NCBI GenBank assembly: GCA_022419385.1
Contig: JAJUBI010000008.1
Span: 558,001 to 622,000 of the forward strand
From: Paraconiothyrium sp. Pb-2020
Taxonomy: Eukaryota > Ascomycota > Dothideomycetes > Pleosporales > Didymosphaeriaceae
Length of the DNA: 64,000 nt
Direction: 5' to 3'
This document shows positions 48,944-60,005 of the stretch, in pieces (the stretch's first letter is position 1; the number at the start of each line of letters is the position of its first letter). The notes under the pieces were generated by a model, which searched no databases, was not told the origin of the DNA, and saw nothing but the letters and a program-made list of their open reading frames with translations. A program made the translations under genes and the position numbers.

Positions 48944-49236
48944 ACATGGTCAGCAATTTATCAGCGACATCAGAACCTAGCGTGGTGTTTCCGGCTTGCG
49001 CATTTCCAGGTGATCTCGCGTTGGCACCATGATGGCGAAGCCAGCAAGGTACCCGCAGGCATACACAGAGGTACTCAAATATGTCCTGACTAAGCAGTGG
49101 GTAACGACCACTTTTATTTCGACCATGGTTGAAGTATTCACACATCCTGCCAAAGATATCGACTGAACGTGCGGTCGTAGATCGACTTTGGCCTGAACGA
49201 TAATTCAATACCTTATCTATACCTTCCCGCCTACCT

Positions 49237-50968
49237 ATGCACATCCACGATGTCCTCATTATTGGTGCAGGTCCTTGTGGCCTTGCAGTGGCAGCGAGGC
49301 TCCGCGAACACACACCGTCGGCAACTTTCACTGACGATGAGCATCAGCGCTATCACTGGATTCGCAAGCATGGCCACAAGATGAATATCAAGAACTATCG
49401 CACCAATACCGATTCTGTTTCCTCAACTTCCTCAGGCAGCGAACGTGACGAGAAGCTTGACATGCTAGTGCTCGATGCCGAAGGCGCATCCTGGATGAGC
49501 AAGTGGAACCGACTCTTCAAGACGTTTGACATTGAATACCTCAGAAGTCCGATGTTCTTTCACGTCGACCCTGCAGATCGAGACGCACTTCTTGGCTACG
49601 CCTATGAGCACAATAGAGAGAAAGAGTTGCAGTCGTTGCCAGGATGCGCTGGGAAGGAAATTAGCAAGCATAGGAAGAAGAAAAAACTGAATCGGGGCAG
49701 AGTTTCGCAGAGTGGCCCGGATGTCGATGAGAGGGATCGCAAAGATTACTTCACTCCTTCAAGCAAGTTGTTTCGAGCTCACTGCGATGAAGTCACTACT
49801 CGATATGGCCTTGGAGATGATGTGATTCAGCAAGAGACTGCTGTAGATATTCAATTCGGCGAAATATCGGCATGGGAAGGTGGAGCACACGATAATGTTA
49901 TTTCTGATGATGATTCGAGCAATGGTCAGGCACTCTTCCGTGTCTCTACTGATAGGGGCGTGCGATACGCGCGCGTTGTAGTCTTAGCTATTGGCCCTGG
50001 GAATGCGCCTGTCCTACCACGCATAGCCGGGATTGCGCCACAAACACCGCACGAAGGTTGTTGTCATGCTATGCTGATCAAGCGATATCCTCCAGCTCAC
50101 GCCGCAGTGAGAGTTGAGCGATGCCTACCTACCAATATGTTGATTGTTGGTGGTGGATTGACAAGCATTCAGCTTGCAGACCTCGCAATTAAAAAAGGCG
50201 TAAACAAGGTCTGGCTACTTATGCGCGGTGGCGTCAAAGTCAAATACTTCGATGTGGATCTAGACTGGGTTGGAAAGTTTCGAAACTTCAATCAGGCAGC
50301 CTTTTGGTCGGCTGATACCGATGAGGGTAAGTAGTAGTACTCCCGATCGCCATGAGTTATTCCTGTACTAATGGCTCACAGAGCGATTCGAGATGATGGC
50401 GGAAGCTCGAAACGGTGGCAGCATGACCCCAAGATACCGCAAAATCCTCGATGGTCACGTCGCAAGCGGCAAAATCTCACTCCACTCCTATACAACCCTG
50501 GAGTACGTTAAGTGGGATACAGACCTGCGCCAATGGACATCGGTTGTCACATCTCCTGCGCTTGCACTACCACCGATCGACTACATCGTTTTCGCGACTG
50601 GCATACAAACTGATGTCGAACACCTCCCAATCCTCAAAAACATACGAGAGGCCTACCAGATTGAATATGTTGGTGGGCTACCATGTCTAAACGACGATCT
50701 AATGTGGGCTGACGGTGTCCCTCTGTTCGTCACTGGTCGGCTTGCAGGGCTCCGAATTGGTCCGGGGGCGCCTAATCTAGTGGGTGCCCGAGTGGGTGCC
50801 GAGAGGATTGCTTGGAACATTCAAGATGTTCTCAGGAAGTCGAACCGTAATCACGGTACAGAAAGCAGTGACAGCTCGCTTGAGGACAGCGATGTGGACA
50901 AGATAGCTGCTTATGCGGCTGGGAGACGGAATCGGTTCGATAGCTTAGTTGGCATTGATGAAAATTAA
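49237..50968 (+). CDS. FAD/NAD(P)-binding oxidoreductase (monooxygenase-like)
   Basis: Exons 49237-50326 and 50382-50968 (intron 55 bp, GTAAGT, branch TACTAAT, CACAG) encode 558 residues. An FAD-binding G-A-G-P-C-G is at residues 10-15, directly after the start, which supports this ATG. A second Rossmann motif G-G-G-L-T-S near 305 should bind NAD(P)H, and the late A-T-G motif (F-A-T-G-I-Q) near 430 is typical of this fold. The layout resembles the flavin-dependent N-hydroxylating monooxygenases (ornithine/lysine type) and related fungal oxidoreductases. A Lys-rich insert lies around residues 147-160. No gene cluster surrounds it, so the substrate is unknown. Confidence 0.82.
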
Positions 50969-52346
50969 GGTGTAGTAGATTTGACATGCACTTGCGGGCC
51001 AATCTTCGGATTCTGTGTTTGCAGCTCTTCCAGACCGATATCCTTTGTTACAAGCTCCGTCGTTGATATACTCAGGGGATGATGTGGCCTCTTGCCTGGT
51101 TTGTTGCCTCCAGAACTTCGCGACCAGCTCTTGTTTGAGGTACTGGCACTAATATGACGATGGAAGTGGAATCTATAGAATGAGGAGAGCAATGGCAAGC
51201 AGCCTGCCATGATGGCCACTGTCGTCTCAGCAGTACTAGCCAAAATCAACCGAAGTGTCTATGATAGTCGTTGACCACTTACGCTAGCATAATAACGGTC
51301 ATATTGTAAACGGTAGGATTAGTGTTCTTGGTGAGGGACTGCCAGATCAGTCGAGCAAGACTAAATGCGATACCACTTATTGGTCAGCTAGAATCCTCAA
51401 CGCACTGTATTGAATGCATACTTACGCTGATCCAAAACTAAGAACAACTACACAGGCCACCTTTTTACCGATCGGCATGCGGAGTCCCCACACCGCGACA
51501 ATTGCAACTATGAGGATCGCAAACTCAGTGATTACGTTAATTGCGGAGGCTGTGATAAGGAGTAGCTGTAGAAGAGACGACCGGTCAGCAATGTTTCGAC
51601 TATGAGGTTACGCAGACGTACATGCTGATCAAGGCAACTGCCATTGGCCTGCGGAATCTTGTGCCCGACGCATTGTAACTGAATGAGCAGAATGAGCACC
51701 AGACAGTATACGACGTTGAAGGCCACCATGAACCATATCCAAAACCACATCTGGCGGGATCCGGTCTGGTGAGGCACGAATATTCGTAGGTAGAGTAGCA
51801 GGATGGCGATTTTGGCTAGGGTGATGTCGACGCGGGCCATGATCATAATGTCGTTCCAGTACTAGCCACACTGATTAGCAGCGGTCCACGTTACCTCGGG
51901 TGATGTATACCTTGATGAAGTGCGTGTACTCAGATTTTGATACATTCCAGATGTCTACACCTCCACCGTTCTCCACAGCGCCGAACGTAACTCCCAGCAG
52001 TACAATGAAGAAAACCTAGCGAAGTTACTCCTGATCGACCTTTAGACACCGATGACGACTTAGCTTACCCAAGCCAACAAGCTTGTCCCTAGAGGATGCT
52101 CAGCCAGAACCTTGTGAGTGACATGTGGGAAGAAAGCGAGGTTTTTACTGAGATTATCGACTCACAGTCATCCCACCAAAGTGACTTGGTGATTCGAGCC
52201 CGAGTGTAGATACGGATGGCGACTAGCAACGTGACTAAGCCAAGACAAACACTCATGACAATGTAGACGGTCTGGGCCTTTGAAGGGGGGTCTTTAAAAT
52301 TGGACGTTGTCCCATGAGGAGGCGCAGCGGCTGGCGTGACAGCCAT
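50965..52346 (-). CDS. SAT4/rhodopsin-like seven-helix membrane protein, seven exons
   Basis: Exons on the minus strand: 52346-52166, 52088-52069, 52015-51911, 51861-51622, 51565-51426, 51360-51283 and 51235-50965. They total 1035 nt, 344 residues, with frame kept at all six junctions. Exon 2 is only 20 nt and completes the W-W-D-D-W-T-S-L-L-A-W motif at the helix 2 start, the family signature. Helices are seen at V-Y-I-V-M-S-V-C-L-G, F-F-I-V-L-L-G-V, I-A-I-L-L-L-Y-L-R-I-F, W-I-W-F-M-V-A-F-N-V, I-N-V-I-T-E-F-A-I-L and V-A-I-M-A-G-C-L-P. The Y-L-R-I-F and T-E-F/D-F-A-I segments are also typical. Members (fungal rhodopsin/PTH11-like domain) sit in the plasma membrane; their ligand is usually unknown. 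The start at 52346 is chosen over the ATG at 52457 because the longer N-terminus looks non-coding. Confidence 0.85.
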
Positions 52347-52963
52347 GACCTCTGACCGTTTGAGACGCAAAGTGGAGAAGATGACGGGAAGACATGCGCA
52401 AGCGACGAAGAAACGCTTATATTGCGCGGCGCTCCAGGGGAAGTTTTTCAATCGCAAGCTGACCGGTTTTGGTCCCCGCTGTGGTGTAACTTAATTGCAT
52501 AGTGCTCGAATGAATGGATTGGGCTAGATTGGGCGGACAGCTGGAGAGCCACGGTTAGACACACATGGTGTATGCCCCATGGAGGAAGATCTAGACGATA
52601 CGCATGTGGTACAGGGGTCACCAATGGCTGTCCAGGCCATTGCGATATCGTGTTCCCTAGCGTGCGGGACGTTATGAGTGGCTCGTTTGCACGCTCCCCA
52701 GCAATGCTACTAAATTTGGGAGAAGCTTCGCTGGCAGCTGAGGTTAATACGAAAGAAGGTAAACGACAGCGAACACATTCCTCGTCCTCGCTCGTGTGCG
52801 TGCGGGGTAAGCGTCCTGGCAGCGCCACCCAAGCAAATGTCAGCGGGCCTTCCCTTTCGCCAATGATAGCTTTGTACCTTAAATCGACCCCAAGTGCCAT
52901 TCATCTTCAGCCTGGCCACCTACCACTCATCCGGATCTTGTCGTACATTGCATCAGGGACAAT
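52347..52963. promoter_or_regulatory. Divergent promoter of SAT4-like and secreted protein genes
   Basis: 617 bp between two start codons facing away from each other. Open frames on both strands (for example 52572-53039 +) lack family or splice support and overlap the neighbouring gene. No repeat is seen. Confidence 0.5.
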
Positions 52964-53587
52964 ATGGTCGCCCTCGCCGGCACGACGGGAACTCCCTTCT
53001 GTCATGTGGTCGTCTTCCTCTTTCTACTCATGTTCTTGACTACGGTGGCCCAGAACACGACACACCTGAACATCACGGCAATTGGTGCAGCTGACGGAAG
53101 ATCGACAATCGAGTGCTGGCAGATCACCCGGCCATTCGATATATCTGCAGACCCCGGAACTGCAGGGACCAAGGCGCAGCAACTAGGCGACACAACCAAC
53201 CTCACGTTCACCATCCTGCCCCCAAAGTTCGACGGTGGTATACACAACGCTCCGGCCGTTCAGTAAGTCACGTGATGGGCGCTTTGCTTAACCTGCCTAC
53301 ATCATCCCGCCAGCCGCTGATGCGCTGCTAGATATGTCGCCTTCACTTCCGGTCTTGCTGTCGTCACACTACCGGATGCTGATGATCAGGCTATCATTCA
53401 CGGTGGCAAGTATGGACTGATCATTGCGGCCGACATTGCTTCAGTGAGCACAAAAGGCCATATCACGCGGTACCCAAGCGGCAGCACGACTACTGCGTTG
53501 CAAATACGGATGAAGGATAACGCCCCGCCTGCGCATAGCATACTTCATAGAGGGGCCTGCCGGCAGGACGAGCTTGCCGGGCTCTGA
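52964..53587 (+). CDS. Small secreted protein, two exons
   Basis: Exons 52964-53262 and 53332-53587 (69-bp intron GTAAGT to GCTAG) give 184 residues. A hydrophobic signal peptide (F-L-F-L-L-M-F-L-T-T-V-A) is followed by a likely cleavage before Q-N-T. The mature part has two cysteines, one in I-E-C-W-Q and one in G-A-C-R-Q near the end, which could pair. There are several N-glycosylation sites (N-T-T, N-I-T, N-L-T). I recognise no domain; proteins of this layout are common in Dothideomycetes and of unknown function. It could be an effector or a cell-surface protein. Confidence 0.75.
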
Positions 53588-54165
53588 TAGGTCAGCGGTG
53601 CAGCCCGTCATGTTGCATACTGGACCATTTCAGCTTTGAATATTGTCGGAAAGGGCATGCATCGAGGACCGTGTAAGGCGATAAGTGTTCCTGGAGGAAC
53701 CCAGTTATTACTATTTCCGGATTTGCTCGTTTGCATCCTTTTAATGCTACTCCAGTGTCCTTCGACACTTTTCCCTCGTTTCATACCAACCTTGGATCAG
53801 CCCAAGGCAAACACAACCTCAGCTCATACGTCATCATGAATTTGTCTAATGTGCTGACCTGATTGGGCCCATTAGCATCGAAATTCCTTGTCGGACACTC
53901 CGACTATTGCATGTCCTTTCGGGCTGCTTTGGGTATATGCCATGCTGATTTCCCAATGTAGTACCATGTACTAACGAGAATACCTTGCTAGTTTAAGGCC
54001 GCTAGTATAAACAGAGTACGCGAACCAACAAAACTAATCTCCGACAAACGTTCTCTCGCACGGTATGGCAGCCGTCGAAATGTATAAATTGACAGCAAGT
54101 AAAATATTAGACTACCCGCGCAGTGCGATTCATTGGCAAATTCGTTACAAGATCCCTTCACTACT
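53588..54165. other. Intergenic region between two secreted protein genes
   Basis: 578 bp in which I find no supported gene. A 67-codon frame at 53636-53839 has no signal, domain or splice evidence and lies in the 3' flank of the previous gene. Confidence 0.55.
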
Positions 54166-54956
54166 ATGCTTTGGTTCACCACTCTCAGTAAGAAGCCAAA
54201 CAGTCAGGAAAAACGACGCAAGGTGGGCATGCTAATGGACTGCGTAGTCGCCGCCAGTGGCCTTGCGGCTGTATCCGCCGACACTCCATACCGGCCTGGA
54301 TCCCCCCCCTCCCCGTTCCCTTCCAAGGCTGCGGCTGCTCGCCTTCACATCAATCCCGACACAGCTTGCGAGCAAGCTGATAATGCCACGGAGTCACGCC
54401 AGGTGCAGCTTGCGGCCTGGATCGAGTGTCAGATTCTAGGTGAGTGCAGCAGACTGTGTTGCACCGCTCCGCTCTCAGTAGCTAATAATGCACCGTAGCA
54501 TTCTATCCTTATCCCCGAACAGACACTGCAGACGATACCGACTGGGTAGAAGGTTACACCAAAGCATTCCATCCCGACGGACGATTCGGATACAACAACA
54601 CCAGGTACAACTACGATGGCTTCTTGCAAATTTACAAAGGCTTCAGTAGTGCCATCGGGAAGAGCTACGGAACAGGGTGGCAACAATGGCGTGATTACTA
54701 CGTGGCGTCGCCGGACACATGGGACCCTCAGGGCAAGGGTGGAGTAGTTACTGCTCAGGGTTTCAACGGTGGCGTACTCAGGAATCAGACCGTGGCAAAC
54801 AATTATCCAAATGCTGCGTACATTATAGTTAAGGAGATTGAAGGGAGACGCTGGATCTGGGAGCTGAGGGAGCACGGTACGTCACCTAGTGCTCAAACAT
54901 TGCCAGAGGTAGGTCAGAAATGGCCGTGCGATGCTGTGTATGAGGTCTGCGCATAA
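54166..54956 (+). CDS. Small secreted protein, three exons
   Basis: Exons 54166-54187, 54248-54439 and 54523-54956 give 215 residues. Removing intron 1 (60 bp, GTAAGA, branch CTAAT, GCGTAG) joins M-L-W-F-T-T-L to I-A-A-S-G-L-A-A-V-S-A, a textbook signal peptide with cleavage before D-T-P. Without this splice the frame has no signal, which is why I chose it. Intron 2 is 83 bp (GTGAGT to AACAG). The mature protein has a Pro/Ser-rich lead, then F-H-P-D-G-R-F and Y-D-G-F-L-Q-I-Y-K-G-F, which loosely recalls SnoaL/NTF2-like folds, though this is speculative. The last residues (W-P-C-D-A-V-Y-E-V-C-A) hold two cysteines. It follows another secreted protein gene in tandem. Confidence 0.72.
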
Positions 54957-55976
54957 TTCGGGGCAGATTAGCAGATGGGGACGGGTAGGGAAGAGACTTT
55001 TGCCAATCTACGAATCTTGAGTGATTCGATGTTACCAGCACTATGGTCGCCACCGTAGCCGGCCCCCAAGTCCGTGTTGGTCATGTTCAATTTCTTTTCA
55101 AAATGAGGTTCCTAGAAGCAATGGCACATAGTCCAGTTTGGAAGCTTTGGAGTGATCGTAAGTAACTCGAAGGCACTTTACCCTGCCATTGAATATGTGG
55201 TCTCATGTCACGCCTTCGCACCATGCTAATACCTTTGGTCTCACGGTTGGTCCCTCAAACATAGCCGATAATCTCGTACTTCAAGACCCACTCCCTTTTA
55301 TCTTGGTCGTTTCGTGACATGGTGTTTGTGTTAATCCTACGATCTGACAACGCCGTCTTGTTGAATATTGGAGTCCCAGCGACCAGGCGATCACCCATCA
55401 AGCATAAGAGAGACAATGATGCACACTACTTGGACTAGCATGATAGAGGTCTCTCGCGCGCGATGATTGGGTGAAGCTAGGAAGGCCATTATTAGGAAAT
55501 AAGCCTGGCACAAACATATGCCTCGTTATTCTGCAAAGGATCAGAAAGACCAGAAACAAGAAAGTTCACCAGACTAGCATAGTTTTCTCGGACAATCCAG
55601 TAAGGTTTTCGCGACAAAAATTCCTTTTTTTTGTATATGAATCTGTCCGAGTCGTTCGTGTTGAACCTCAATGTTATTCCGACGAGGCAGACAGAAGGGA
55701 CCCAACGCATAGCGAGGGCAGCCTTTGGTGACTTTTCTAGATTCTCTTCGCCACCAATAGGTTCTCCCTTTGCTTCCCTCTCGGTAAATCTAGCGAGGAA
55801 CTTTGTAGTGGGTATTGTTTTTGAGGTGGCCAGTCAAAGTGCATATTATATCCAATGAATGTTGTTATACCTGTTTGTTCGGCAACCCACGACATCCTCG
55901 ATCAGGCAAGGTCGGAACATTGAAGAGCACAAAGTTGCTTAGACTTGATGAACAAACATCAAGGGGGCGAGGTCGG
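54957..55976. other. Gene-poor stretch
   Basis: About 1 kb with slightly raised AT content. Several frames of 60-90 codons on both strands overlap each other and lack signals, so I call none of them. No transposon LTR from the left half is recognised here. Confidence 0.5.
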
Positions 55977-56330
55977 CTACAAGCTGATCTGGGCGTAATG
56001 GATCGAACAAGGGACAGATAGCAAATAGAGTACAACACCCAAGAGATCATGATATCTAGACAAGCTGATCGATCTGTGCAACGCAAGCGCCCCAGTTACC
56101 AGTGCGAACATCAAGAGTATCTCCTGCCTTCTCATGCCAAGCGTGTGATAGTTTCGAAGTCGTCGAGGTTCTTTAATGTCTAACTGCTCCTGCTCCAAGG
56201 CTTAATTCTATGGTCAGAAAGCAGGAGATTCTAGGAGCGTACTCATCGGCTTTGTAGTGGCGGGGAGAATGCGAACATGAGTGTAACCGGCGGGGAAGCG
56301 AATAGTAACACGAGGCGTGTTCACTTCGTG
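55977..56330 (-). pseudogene. Possible gene remnant with two C-terminal membrane helices
   Basis: A minus-strand frame 56198-55977 reads I-K-E-P-R-R-L-R-N-Y-H-T-L-G-M-R-R-Q, then hydrophobic I-L-L-M-F-A-L-V-T-G-A-L-A-L and L-L-G-V-V-L-Y-L-L-S-V. A possible 42-bp intron (56242-56201, GTACGC to TTAAG) joins an upstream exon with R-F-P-A-G-Y-T-H-V-R-I-L-P. Further upstream an in-frame TGA blocks the frame and no start is found. This could be the 3' end of a membrane protein gene whose 5' part is lost, or chance. I do not recognise the family. Confidence 0.28.
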
Positions 56331-56925
56331 GCATCCTCCCTCTCATTACGTGGTTCGTTGGGCATCGCATTTGACGTAAGTCGGCGAGCGGACCCCGTGG
56401 ATCAAGAGATAGCATTATGCATAGGAGTGATGTATGGTAGATGCCAATGCGAAAGGACGTGGCAGCATCCGGGCTGGGGCCCACGGGCTTCACACGATCA
56501 CGTGCACTAGCGCTTTCCAAGGGTCATGCTGACCTTTTGAATCAAGAACGTGCATACAGCACGTTCTCCGAGTCACCTAACGCACCGAAGCCAGTACATA
56601 TCACTTCCCCCTCGTGCTAGACCACAACCTTGTTTTCGTAACAGTATTGCATTTATACAACATCATTGCTGAACAATAGTCGCTCAGAGGTATCATTCCA
56701 CCCGTGCAAGCCGAAGCGCTAAACCACAACCAAAACCTGTCGTACCCACTAGTGGACATAGAAAAAGCCGATACCCAATCCCGCCAGGGTATATGCAGTA
56801 GTGGGAGATTTGCCGCCTGCTAGAACGCCAGAAAAGATAAAATGAGGGTGAAGATAACGCTGACCCAAAGCTCAAGCCGGTGAAATCAACACCGGTCATA
56901 CAACACACATTGAAAGAGCTCAGGG
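56331..56925. other. Intergenic region
   Basis: About 600 bp at the 3' side of the Dep1-like gene. Nothing supported. A short inverted pair built on CACGT is seen near 56548-56570 (ACGTGCATACAGCACGT), possibly in a transcript end. Confidence 0.5.
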
Positions 56926-59530
56926 TCAACGACCGAAGAGCCCGTTACCGCTTCCTACGCTGACTGCACCAAGAGCACTTCTCTGCGTCAGTGAGACCCT
57001 CGCTGAATCTGGCCGCCCTGGTATTGATGCACCGGGGCGCATGCCACCCCACCGCGGTGGTTGGTCGTCTGACGGCGCGTCCATGTGCGCTCCAGCAGGA
57101 CTTGACATGCTGTAAGGTTCTCGTCCCAAGCCTACTATGTTACGAGATATCGATCCTGTTGTTTCCGCGTACATTTGATGCTCTCCGGGATGTCGTTTCA
57201 TTTGCAGGACAGGGGACTCCGACTGTCCGATGCGGCCATGGTTATTCTGGAGGCCGCTTGAGGGCGGATTTGAGTGCGCTTCGATGGTGGAGGCTGATCC
57301 ATTTGGTGCTTCCGTCCGCCTTTGGCCTATAGGGGTGTGATAGCTGGACACTCTTGGTACACCAGAAGCAGCTCCGTAGTGTGATTGTTGATGCGACTGC
57401 TGATGTGCTGGATGCTGCGGGTTCGCCCATGGAGTTCGTTCGATGAATTGTTCTTCCGCGGCTGCCTCATCGGCGGTCGAAGTTCTCCCGTAACTTGGGC
57501 GCACATATGCGGGAGCTGAGGCTGCTGCAGGTGCTACCGTGGGACGAGTCACTATCTGAGAGACCGTTAGCTCAGGAGTGCGTGGTAACCGGCTGATTGA
57601 CTTACCTTCATGGCTCGCAAATCATCTTCAATCTCAGATGCTCGTGCGGGTCTGATCTCTGGCGCGGCGGGGAAGCCGACATACTTGGCAATACCAGAGA
57701 GGATAGAGACTTCCAAGTTGTAAGCAGTCTGATGTCGGATTTGATCCGACCGCTTCTCGGGTAACTTCATCGTGTATTCGACTTCATCGACTCCCAGCTG
57801 TCGACGTCCTCGCTGCAGCTCGTAGATTTTCTGGTTACACAGAGAGAGTATGTCCTCCCGCTTGTCTCGGACGGTTTGGAAGTATTGACTATGCAGCTGG
57901 TGTCGCTCCGCCGTTGTTATGATCTCAAGGTTTTTTTGCTTGTATTGCAACAGTTGTCTTTCGTATGCGATCTTATCAGCTCGCCGGTCATCGACAGCCT
58001 TTATCATAGCGAGGTATTCGGGGTGCTCGCAATTAGGCTGCTTGAGCATCTCCAGCTCCAGTTCGCATTGGGCTATCTGTTCGTCGCATAATCTGTTCGC
58101 AGTGAGCAGATTGTTCCTCATCAGTGCACAAGGACGCTCACTTTTCACGGAAGATCTTGAACTTCTTCTGGATCCTGCCGAGTTCTTCGATCGCATGCTT
58201 CTTCTTGGCCACTGGACGTACGTTAGTCAGTGTTTAAACTGGTACGGTGGGGCCACCTACCCTCTTCGTCCACAACTCCGCTGTCGTCTTCCTCATCGTC
58301 ACCATCGCCTTCGCCTTCTGGACCCTCGATGCTGGCTAATGCCTCTTGCGTATGCGATATATCCTCCAGCTTTCGCTTTCCTCTCCTGCCACCTTTCCGT
58401 GGTTTGGTGTGTTTCGCGACTGTAGCTAGTTCTGTGACGGCCTCCGTTGCAATATCAGCCTGCCGTTCTTCAAGCTCGATCTCTTCCTGCGCTAGTTGCG
58501 AGATGCGCTCTTCCGCAGTTTCTAACTCTTCCTCCACATCTACTTGCTCTGAGCTGTCGACTACGTCACCGCGGCTCTCATGCTGCACGGAGTCTTTGGC
58601 AGTTCCGCTTCGCTTTCTAGCAGGCTCGTCGACCTGCTCCTCTGGAGTGCTTGCCTCTTCGCTCGAACGCTTTCTTTTCTTCCCCATGCCCTCTGTGAAG
58701 CTGGCCGCTTCCGATGAAGCCGCGAGAGAAAGAGCATGGAGCGCCGCATTGCCGTCGGTTGGCTTGCCAAGCCTCGTATCATCAGTCCCGTCAAAGTGTG
58801 TGTTTTCATTTTGGTCGACCGTTTTCGAGTGCGCGAGCTTGCTCGGTGATTTTTGGTATGTGAATTCGGAATCTGTGGCCGCGCGCGTTGTCTTTTGGGG
58901 CGTGTTATCCAAGCGCTCCGTTTCCGCTTCCGAGTCGTTCTCTCCAATGTCCAAAGCTGCAGCCGGTCGCGGCGTGGGCTCATCCTGATCGTCTGAAGCG
59001 TCCCCGAGCTCGCTCAAGCTGCTAGACCGGTCATCGCCGTGGTTGTCATAGGGGACGTTGCTCGACTCTACCGCCTGAGGCTCGGAAGACCCAAATCCCG
59101 GTGCAGCTAGTGTGGACAGCATCGCTGCAGCGTCGATCTCGCGTTCAGTTGTGTCCAGCGCAGGTTGCGGTTGCGCGGGTAGATGAGAGAGAGATTGACT
59201 GGAGGGATCGCGACGACTGTTGTTGGAAGTAGGGATCGTTTCTGCGAAGTAACACATTGCAGTCAGCTATACATCCTGCTGGTAGTGTATTGAGGAGTAT
59301 ATACAAGCACGTTATCTTTTGGTTTTCGGCGTTCTCCCTCGATGCATTGGGCTTCGGTACAGCTCGCACGACAGCCAGGGACCTCGATGAGGCCCGGAGC
59401 CGATCGACAGAACACAACATGAAGCCTACCGATAAGAACTGCGGGACATACCTTGTGCTTCGGCGACGTCAGTACTGGATTCCGGAGCCGCTTTGGAAGC
59501 GCTGCTCCTCGCTCGCTGGTGCGCGCTCAT
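56926..59530 (-). CDS. Sds3/Dep1-like subunit of Rpd3L histone deacetylase complex
   Basis: Minus-strand exons: 59530-59452, 59241-58261, 58211-58142, 58092-57606 and 57555-56926. They total 2247 nt, 748 residues, frame kept at all junctions; introns are 210, 49, 49 and 50 bp. The N-terminal half is acidic and disordered, with a basic K-K-R-K-R near 214, a Glu-rich coiled coil at about 263-300 and a basic K-P-R-K-G-G-R-R-G-K-R-K at about 306-317. The Sds3-like domain starts at about 354 (V-A-K-K-K-H-A-I-E-E-L-G-R-I) and includes H-P-E-Y-L, E-R-H-Q-L-H-S-Q-Y, Q-T-A-Y-N-L-E-V-S-I-L-S-G and A-K-Y-V-G-F-P-A-A-P. Such proteins scaffold the Sin3-Rpd3 large complex that deacetylates histones at promoters. 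The C-terminus is low complexity. Dep1 and Sds3 paralogues are hard to separate by eye, so no symbol is given. Confidence 0.85.
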
Positions 59531-60005
59531 GGTGCGCCCAGCGGGAAGCTGCGTCACCTCTGCTCCAATATGGTGTATATGTGTTCTGGAGCGGATATAA
59601 GAATTCGCAAACACCAGAAGCTCGTGGGAAAGAGGATAGCGGTAGTCGCGGTGGGCGAGCGAAAAGGCTTCTGCAGCTGGGAATGACGCGGGTGCCGAGG
59701 TGCGGGCGGGGACAATTCAGGGCAAAGCAGCCTTCGCAAGGCTCTCAGAGACGTGGGCGAGTGCTGGCGCAAGCGGCGATCGCTGTGCAGCATCAGAGGG
59801 CGTGGGAGGAGACAACGGCGAGCGGGCGGAGCAATGGTGGAAACGGGCCTGTCGCTCGCTCACTCAAGTCACAGGCCATTCACGCGTGGTATTGGTCACG
59901 TGCCGGCGCACTAGCGGGGATGGCACCGTGCGCTAACCGAAACTTTTGCTGTGCTTGCTCTTTGGCCAGCAAACAAATCGCAATTGCCAGCACACCTCGG
60001 GGAAT
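59531..60005. promoter_or_regulatory. Divergent promoter of Dep1-like gene and NOP12
   Basis: 475 bp between opposite start codons. It contains a palindromic CACGTG (59897-59902) and ACGCGT (59882-59887), both known as binding cores in fungi (bHLH and MluI-box factors). A long + frame across this region (from 59257) is a shadow of coding GC content. Confidence 0.5.

Noticed and set aside
50965..52457. ATG at 52457 as start of the SAT4-like protein
   Set aside because: The extra 37 residues look non-coding; the ATG at 52346 gives a normal short N-terminus before helix 1.
53636..53839. 67-codon frame between the secreted protein genes
   Set aside because: No signal, domain or splice support; it lies in the 3' flank of the upstream gene.
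58230..58988. 252-codon Ser-rich plus-strand frame
   Set aside because: Antisense shadow of the Glu/Asp-rich exon 2 of the Dep1-like gene.
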